A DNA stretch of 9,595 bases from Selenomonadaceae bacterium (GTDB taxonomy: Bacteria; Bacillota; Negativicutes; Selenomonadales; Selenomonadaceae), in the NCBI GenBank assembly GCA_017445435.1, contig JAFSUE010000255.1, positions 1-9,595 on the forward strand, in the 5' to 3' direction. The notes under the pieces are model-generated. The model made no database searches and was not told the DNA's origin. It saw only the letters and a program-made list of their open reading frames with translations. Positions 6,664 through 9,595 of the stretch are shown here, piece by piece. Made by a program: the position numbers and the translations under genes. Positions within the stretch are counted from its first letter, which is position 1; the number at the start of each line of letters is the position of its first letter.

Positions 6664-7005
6664 TTAACTGTATTTTTTCAAATAGTTTACCAATTCATCT
6701 TCGCTGATAATTCGCGGATTTGCCCTGTAACCGCAGATATAGTACACGTTCGGGCGATTGTCATCAAAAATCATACCCGCTAAATGCCGACGACTGCCTT
6801 TTGCACTTTCTTTATTATTAAAATCCTTGATTATTTGTTTCAATTCTTCAGCCGCTTCAGATTCATAACCCGCAACCAACGGCGTTTTAATTTTAAAGCC
6901 GAGATCTTTTAACTGACTTAAAACGCCAATGCACTGTATACCCGAGCCACCGACAACGTTTTCCAATTCAGCGTCTTTTATCAATTCATTCATTTTCGTC
7001 ACCAT
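6664..7005 (-). CDS. Double-glycine leader small protein, array copy 8
   Basis: Up to 113 residues, with leader IKDAELENVVGG (9-20) and a mature part starting SGIQC. The core reads CIGVLSQLKDLG, then TPLVAGYESEAAEELKQIIKDF, then DDNRPNVYYICGY and a last helix SEDELVNYLKKY. It is closest to copy 7, sharing the same leader end ELENVVGG and the block LSQLK-LG-IKTPLVAG, and is a recent duplicate. The ATG at 7005 lies 3 nt after the copy 7 stop and has no clear ribosome site. A GGTGA inside the first codons instead points to the second ATG at 6993 (109 residues). The leader is complete either way. Function unknown. Confidence 0.85.
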   Translation of the reverse strand: MVTKMNELIKDAELENVVGGSGIQCIGVLSQLKDLGFKIKTPLVAGYESEAAEELKQIIKDFNNKESAKGSRRHLAGMIFDDNRPNVYYICGYRANPRIISEDELVNYLKKYS

Positions 7006-7008
7006 AAT

Positions 7009-7371
7009 TTATTTGCCAAGTTTTTTTGCAAGATTTTTAACAAATTCATCTTCGCTTATAACTTTGTCGTCTAATTTGTAAACATTGGCGCGTTTGTCGT
7101 GATAAAATTCGCATCCAGAAAAGTTAAACTTATTGTTAGCATCAGCGACAAATTTATAATTACAATCTCCGCCGCCTGTACCTGTAAAACCTGCTAGCCC
7201 ATAAAGTTCAGATACTGCCTTTTCTTCATTGCCAGCAACTAGCGGCGTTTTAATATCGACGCCCAAATTTTTTAATTGACTCAAAATCCCAATGCACTGT
7301 ACGCCAGTTCCACCAACAACGTTTTCTAATTCAGCGTCGCTAATTGTTTCATCAAAAAATTTCACGTTCAT
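7009..7371 (-). CDS. Double-glycine leader small protein, array copy 7
   Basis: A 120-residue protein, the longest of the copy 7-10 subgroup. The leader ISDAELENVVGG (10-21) is followed by a mature part of 99 residues starting TGVQC. It shares CIGILSQLKNLG, KTPLVAGNEEKA and HDKRANVYKL with its neighbours. Unlike them it carries a glycine-rich insertion around GFTGTGGGDCNYKF, and a third Cys in SGCEF. It ends with a helix SEDEFVKNLAKKLGK. AAAGGT lies about 9 nt before the ATG. Predicted to be exported after leader removal; role unknown. Confidence 0.85.
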   Translation of the reverse strand: MNVKFFDETISDAELENVVGGTGVQCIGILSQLKNLGVDIKTPLVAGNEEKAVSELYGLAGFTGTGGGDCNYKFVADANNKFNFSGCEFYHDKRANVYKLDDKVISEDEFVKNLAKKLGK

Positions 7372-7389
7372 TGTTGCGTACCTTTAGAT

Positions 7390-7737
7390 TTAAAATTCAA
7401 TCGTATCGTCGGATGAACCCATAATTTTAATTGCGTCTTGCATTGTAACTGATTTGCCGTTGTGATAGTAGCTATTCTTTTTGTAAGGATTAAAGTACAA
7501 TTTAGTTTGGCTATCGAAACCGTATCCGATTAAAATATCTTTGAGACGTTGCGCCGCCGCCTTGTGGTTACCTTTGAAAGCCGCCTTTATCGCGTCAACT
7601 GAATTGTCAGCGCCTGGTACGTCAGCCAAATTATTTTTCTTAATTTCTGCCAAGAAGGCGTAATTTTCATCAATGTTGCCGCCAGCAATTTCTTCTAATT
7701 CTTCATCAGTCATCAATTCGTGCAAACTATCTTTCAT
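7390..7737 (-). CDS. Double-glycine leader small protein, array copy 6
   Basis: A 115-residue protein with leader MTDEELEEIAGG (9-20) and a 95-residue mature part starting NIDEN. The core has FLAEIKKNNLADVPG, then GNHKAAAQRLKDILIGYGF, then SYYHNGKSVTMQDAIKIMG, which parallels the second half of copy 9. It lacks Cys. An upstream ATG at 7785 would add 16 residues and overlap copy 5. I reject it because AAAGGAG sits about 9 nt before the ATG at 7737 and the leader then has the same length as its sisters. Function unknown. Confidence 0.84.
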   Translation of the reverse strand: MKDSLHELMTDEELEEIAGGNIDENYAFLAEIKKNNLADVPGADNSVDAIKAAFKGNHKAAAQRLKDILIGYGFDSQTKLYFNPYKKNSYYHNGKSVTMQDAIKIMGSSDDTIEF

Positions 7738-7759
7738 TATATAATTCTCCTTTTTCAAA

Positions 7760-8088
7760 TTACTTTCTATTCTTAGATTGTGCAATAATATAATTTACAA
7801 CTTCATCTTGCGTTGCAATATCTTCGACGACTTGTCCGCCGATATTTCTTTTAAGGTAATAAATATTGTCGTATTTGGAATCGATAATGCAGGGGACGCC
7901 GTAATCTTTAAGGATAGCCTCAACTACCATTGCGTGCATTCCCTTACCTTCGACGTGTTCAACATATTTTTGAGTAATGCCCGCTTTTTCAAGGCATTAA
8001 ACAGACTTTCGGACTCCGCATCAGTGCCGCCTGCAACTGCGTCCAATTCTTCGTCATTCATAACATCATTTTCGTATTTAACAATCAT
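7760..8088 (-). pseudogene. Double-glycine leader small protein, array copy 5, broken by a frameshift
   Basis: The ATG at 8088 follows GGAG and opens a leader MNDEELDAVAGG (10-21), then TDAESESLFNALKK to residue 35. The frame then breaks: as written, translation ends at a TAG at 7924-7926 after 54 residues. In the next frame the protein resumes as AGITQKYVEHVEGKG and runs through VVEAILKDYGV, DSKYDNIYYLKRN and a final helix VVNYIIAQSKNRK to TAA at 7760-7762. It matches the sister layout of helix, ILKDYG, beta stretch, helix. The break lies at a run of five A (7985-7989); six A would restore a 109-residue protein. It may be a real pseudogene, a variable gene or a sequencing error. Confidence 0.82.
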
Positions 8089-8100
8089 TTTATAATCTCC

Positions 8101-8451
8101 TTATACGCAAGTTTCCTCTTCCCATTTTTCTTTAACAATCTTCATAACTTCCGAGCCTTTAATTTGGCTTAAACTTCCAAAGTCATTTTTCTTGAAGTAT
8201 TCATTTTCCATTAACAAACTAAGTTCCGCGTGAATGCCGTATTTTGTCAAAATCTTTCCGCACAATTTTTTTGCGCCTTCAGCGTCACCACTCCATTTAG
8301 TAAGGGTGTACTTTTCGGGAATATCCATTCCCATACGTCTCCAGACAGTCAACATATTTTTAATTTGATTTAAAGTTGCGCCTTGAACTTGATCCAATTC
8401 AGCGTCATTCATTTGTTCTGCAATTAAGCGGTCATCGTGTTTAAGTTCCAT
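8101..8451 (-). CDS. Leader small protein with Gly-Ala cleavage site, array copy 4
   Basis: A 116-residue protein with leader MNDAELDQVQGA (14-25) and a mature part of 91 residues starting TLNQI. The expected GG is GA here, a substitution tolerated in some double-glycine leaders. The core has helix IKNMLTVWRRMGMDIPEKY, then DAEGAKKLCGKILTKYGI, then a charged last third ending EKWEEETCV. It follows the general array plan but is a divergent copy. AAGGAG lies about 9 nt before the ATG. Whether the GA variant is still processed, or marks a copy with a different role, cannot be told here. Confidence 0.82.
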   Translation of the reverse strand: MELKHDDRLIAEQMNDAELDQVQGATLNQIKNMLTVWRRMGMDIPEKYTLTKWSGDAEGAKKLCGKILTKYGIHAELSLLMENEYFKKNDFGSLSQIKGSEVMKIVKEKWEEETCV

Positions 8452-8469
8452 AAATTTTTATTCTCCTTA

Positions 8470-8853
8470 TCAATCGGGTAAACTTTGAATCCATTTTTCT
8501 AAACGCTTAATGCCAGCTTCGAAAGCACAACGTACTTTCGGGTTTGCAATCAATTTCGACGCTGGAACACTCAAGCACGCTACCATTGTAGGTTCTCCAG
8601 CCTTTCTTGCACCTACGATTATTGAACGAATCGAATCAATATGCGAAGAAAAGGATTGAATAAGTGACATTGCCTTTTCTCTGTCGTTGAGTTGCTGATA
8701 TTCATCAGATTTAATGTTATGAATTACATCACCGACAACGGCAAGCGCGGCTTTTTTTGCGATCCAGCCGATTAATCCGCCGTTTACTTGATCCAATTCA
8801 GCGTCGCTCATGACGTAGTCTTTGTTGGTCGTCACTAAGTCTGTTTTAATCAA
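8470..8853 (-). CDS. Double-glycine leader small protein with divergent hydrophobic core, array copy 3
   Basis: A 127-residue protein starting at TTG (8853), chosen because AGGAGG lies 7 nt upstream; the internal ATG at residue 15 has no such site. The leader MSDAELDQVNGG (15-26) is like its neighbours. The 101-residue mature part is not: it opens with a hydrophobic, cationic helix (LIGWIAKKAALAVVGDVI), followed by a charged segment DEYQQLNDREKAMSLIQ. It ends in a second half with MVACLSVPASKL and VRCAFEAGIKRLEKW. It lacks the TPLVAG / KDYGF / N-Y blocks of the other copies. A class II bacteriocin-like or accessory role is possible, but this is only suggested by the helix character. Confidence 0.82.
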   Translation of the reverse strand: MIKTDLVTTNKDYVMSDAELDQVNGGLIGWIAKKAALAVVGDVIHNIKSDEYQQLNDREKAMSLIQSFSSHIDSIRSIIVGARKAGEPTMVACLSVPASKLIANPKVRCAFEAGIKRLEKWIQSLPD

Positions 8854-8908
8854 AATTTTTCCTCCTAATTTTTAAATATATTCTTTCGGGTCAACATTTT
8901 TTCTGCCG

Positions 8909-9217
8909 CTAAGATAAATCATATTTAATTGCGCCTGCGCGGGTACTTTTAAAACTTTCCGCCTCTTTCGGCAAGGTGTACGAATTAAGTTTTGAGCCTT
9001 TAACTGAAACTTGCACGTCTATACCGTTCCAAATATCTTCGGCAACTGCACGGAATTCGTCAAAGTTATCAGCGTTTATTACGTTCGGCAAAGCTTTTGT
9101 ATAGTAGCCCAGCCGCTTGAAAAGTTTTAAATCTTTTTCAATTTCCGTATAATTTCCGCCTACAATCACGTCAAGTTCTTCGTCAGTCATTGGTGTGCAA
9201 TCAACAAATCTTTTCAA
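8909..9217 (-). CDS. Double-glycine leader small protein, array copy 2, C-terminus frameshifted
   Basis: The leader MTDEELDVIVGG (10-21) is followed by NYTEIEKDLKLFKRLG and LPNVINADNFDEF, nearly parallel to copy 1. I start it at TTG 9217 because AGGTGG lies 5 nt upstream; a GTG at 9226 lacks a site. As written it has 102 residues and ends AIKYDLS at TAG. In another frame the tail continues as MIYLSGRKNVDPKEYI to TAA at 8872-8874. This aligns without gaps to copy 1 (AINYAIANSGRSISPKNYL). Loss of two bases in a short AT repeat near 8919-8926 explains it. With the longer frame the gap to copy 3 falls from 55 to 18 nt, as elsewhere in the array. Function unknown. Confidence 0.8.
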   Translation of the reverse strand: MKRFVDCTPMTDEELDVIVGGNYTEIEKDLKLFKRLGYYTKALPNVINADNFDEFRAVAEDIWNGIDVQVSVKGSKLNSYTLPKEAESFKSTRAGAIKYDLS

Positions 9218-9222
9218 AATTG

Positions 9223-9228
9223 CCACCT
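9223..9228 (-). promoter_or_regulatory. Ribosome binding site deciding a TTG start
   Basis: AGGTGG on the minus strand sits 5 nt before the TTG at 9217. It overlaps the competing GTG at 9226, so the TTG is the better start for array copy 2. Confidence 0.5.
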
Positions 9229-9238
9229 ACTTTTTAGA

Positions 9239-9592
9239 TTAGAGATAATTTTTAGGGCTAATACTTCTGCCGCTGTTAGCAATCGCGTAATTTATAGCGG
9301 ATTTACGGTTATTCGCATATTTGCTAGGATTTTCGCCGTCAATTTTGTAGCCGTTAAGTTTGCCTTCGTTAGGGTCGAAAGATACGCCGTCGCCCGTATT
9401 TTTCCAAAGGTCTGTAAGTATCGCCGAATATTCCGCAAAGTTTTTAGTGTTGATAACGTTCGGTATAGGTCCGTCGTAACGTCCAAGTGTCTTGAAAAGT
9501 TTTAAATCCTTTTCCATTTCTACGTAGTTACCACCAGAGACACCGTCGAGTTCTTCCATTGACATCATTTCAAAATCTTTCATTTGTTCCAT
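9239..9592 (-). CDS. Double-glycine leader small protein, array copy 1 (start near window edge)
   Basis: A 117-residue protein with leader MSMEELDGVSGG (10-21) and a 96-residue mature part starting NYVEM. The core has NYVEMEKDLKLFKTLG, then IPNVINTKNFAEYSAIL and LWKNTGDGVSFD, and ends AINYAIANSGRSISPKNYL. It is the sister of copy 2 and intact at the C-terminus. Only three bases lie upstream of the ATG at 9592, so a ribosome site, an earlier start, or further array members beyond the edge cannot be seen. The ATG at 9583 is an alternative. No Cys. Predicted export substrate of a double-glycine peptidase transporter; function unknown. Confidence 0.82.
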   Translation of the reverse strand: MEQMKDFEMMSMEELDGVSGGNYVEMEKDLKLFKTLGRYDGPIPNVINTKNFAEYSAILTDLWKNTGDGVSFDPNEGKLNGYKIDGENPSKYANNRKSAINYAIANSGRSISPKNYL

Positions 9593-9595
9593 TCC

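Noticed and set aside
7738..7785. Longer N-terminus for array copy 6 from an ATG at 7785
   Set aside because: It overlaps the end of copy 5. AAAGGAG lies before the ATG at 7737, which also gives the standard leader length.
7778..8095. 105-codon plus-strand ORF over array copy 5
   Set aside because: It is the complement of the broken leader-peptide gene, whose minus-strand frames show clear homology to its sisters.
5922..9592. CRISPR-like or direct nucleotide repeat array suggested by the recurrent spacing of about 350 bp
   Set aside because: The periodicity comes from paralogous genes with conserved leader codons; there are no short identical repeats with spacers.
5981..9592. Nif11 or nitrile-hydratase-like (NHLP) RiPP precursors
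   Set aside because: Those families have a long folded leader before the GG and a short core after it. Here GG is within the first 20-26 residues and the long domain follows.

Overview
This is an AT-rich bacterial window in which every convincing gene lies on the minus strand, so the biological reading order runs from position 9595 down to 1. AGGAGG-type ribosome binding sites, several TTG starts, a low-GC intergenic style and the gene families suggest an anaerobic Firmicute. A Negativicutes/Selenomonadales-like host is my guess, held with low confidence because no taxonomic marker gene is present.

Positions 9592-5981 hold a tandem array of ten small co-directional genes. Each begins with a short double-glycine export leader of the pattern D-x-E-L-[DE]-x-[VI]-x-G-G and continues into a mature part of about 75-100 residues. 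Neighbouring copies are clearly paralogous and the set has diversified into subgroups. Spacing is 3-22 nt once frameshifts are allowed for, each gene has its own ribosome binding site, and an intrinsic terminator closes the array at 5922-5966. Its promoter, and the peptidase-ABC exporter such leaders normally need, are not in the window and would have to lie upstream or elsewhere. Three of the ten genes (second, fifth and tenth) carry frameshifts, and restoring the frame recovers homology to the sister copies.

Positions 5857-3757 form a three-gene cluster: a SnoaL/ketosteroid-isomerase-fold protein, a flavodoxin, and a Tat-exported DUF362 lipoprotein. A TATAAT-like box precedes the first gene. 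This looks like a small redox or stress cassette of unknown substrate.

Positions 3756-3205 are non-coding: an AT-rich stretch with two strong inverted repeats, a minus-strand terminator, and a good promoter for the next genes.

Positions 3204-1 hold a GT92-type glycosyltransferase, a helical ORF, and a GH13 alpha-glucanase that runs off the window. The first two ORFs meet at a run of ten G (minus strand). Changing that run to 8 or 11 would fuse them into one protein of about 438-439 residues, the hallmark of a phase-variable (or mis-sequenced) glycosyltransferase.

The two most interesting items are the undescribed-looking array of leader-bearing paralogous small proteins and the poly-G switch in the glycosyltransferase.
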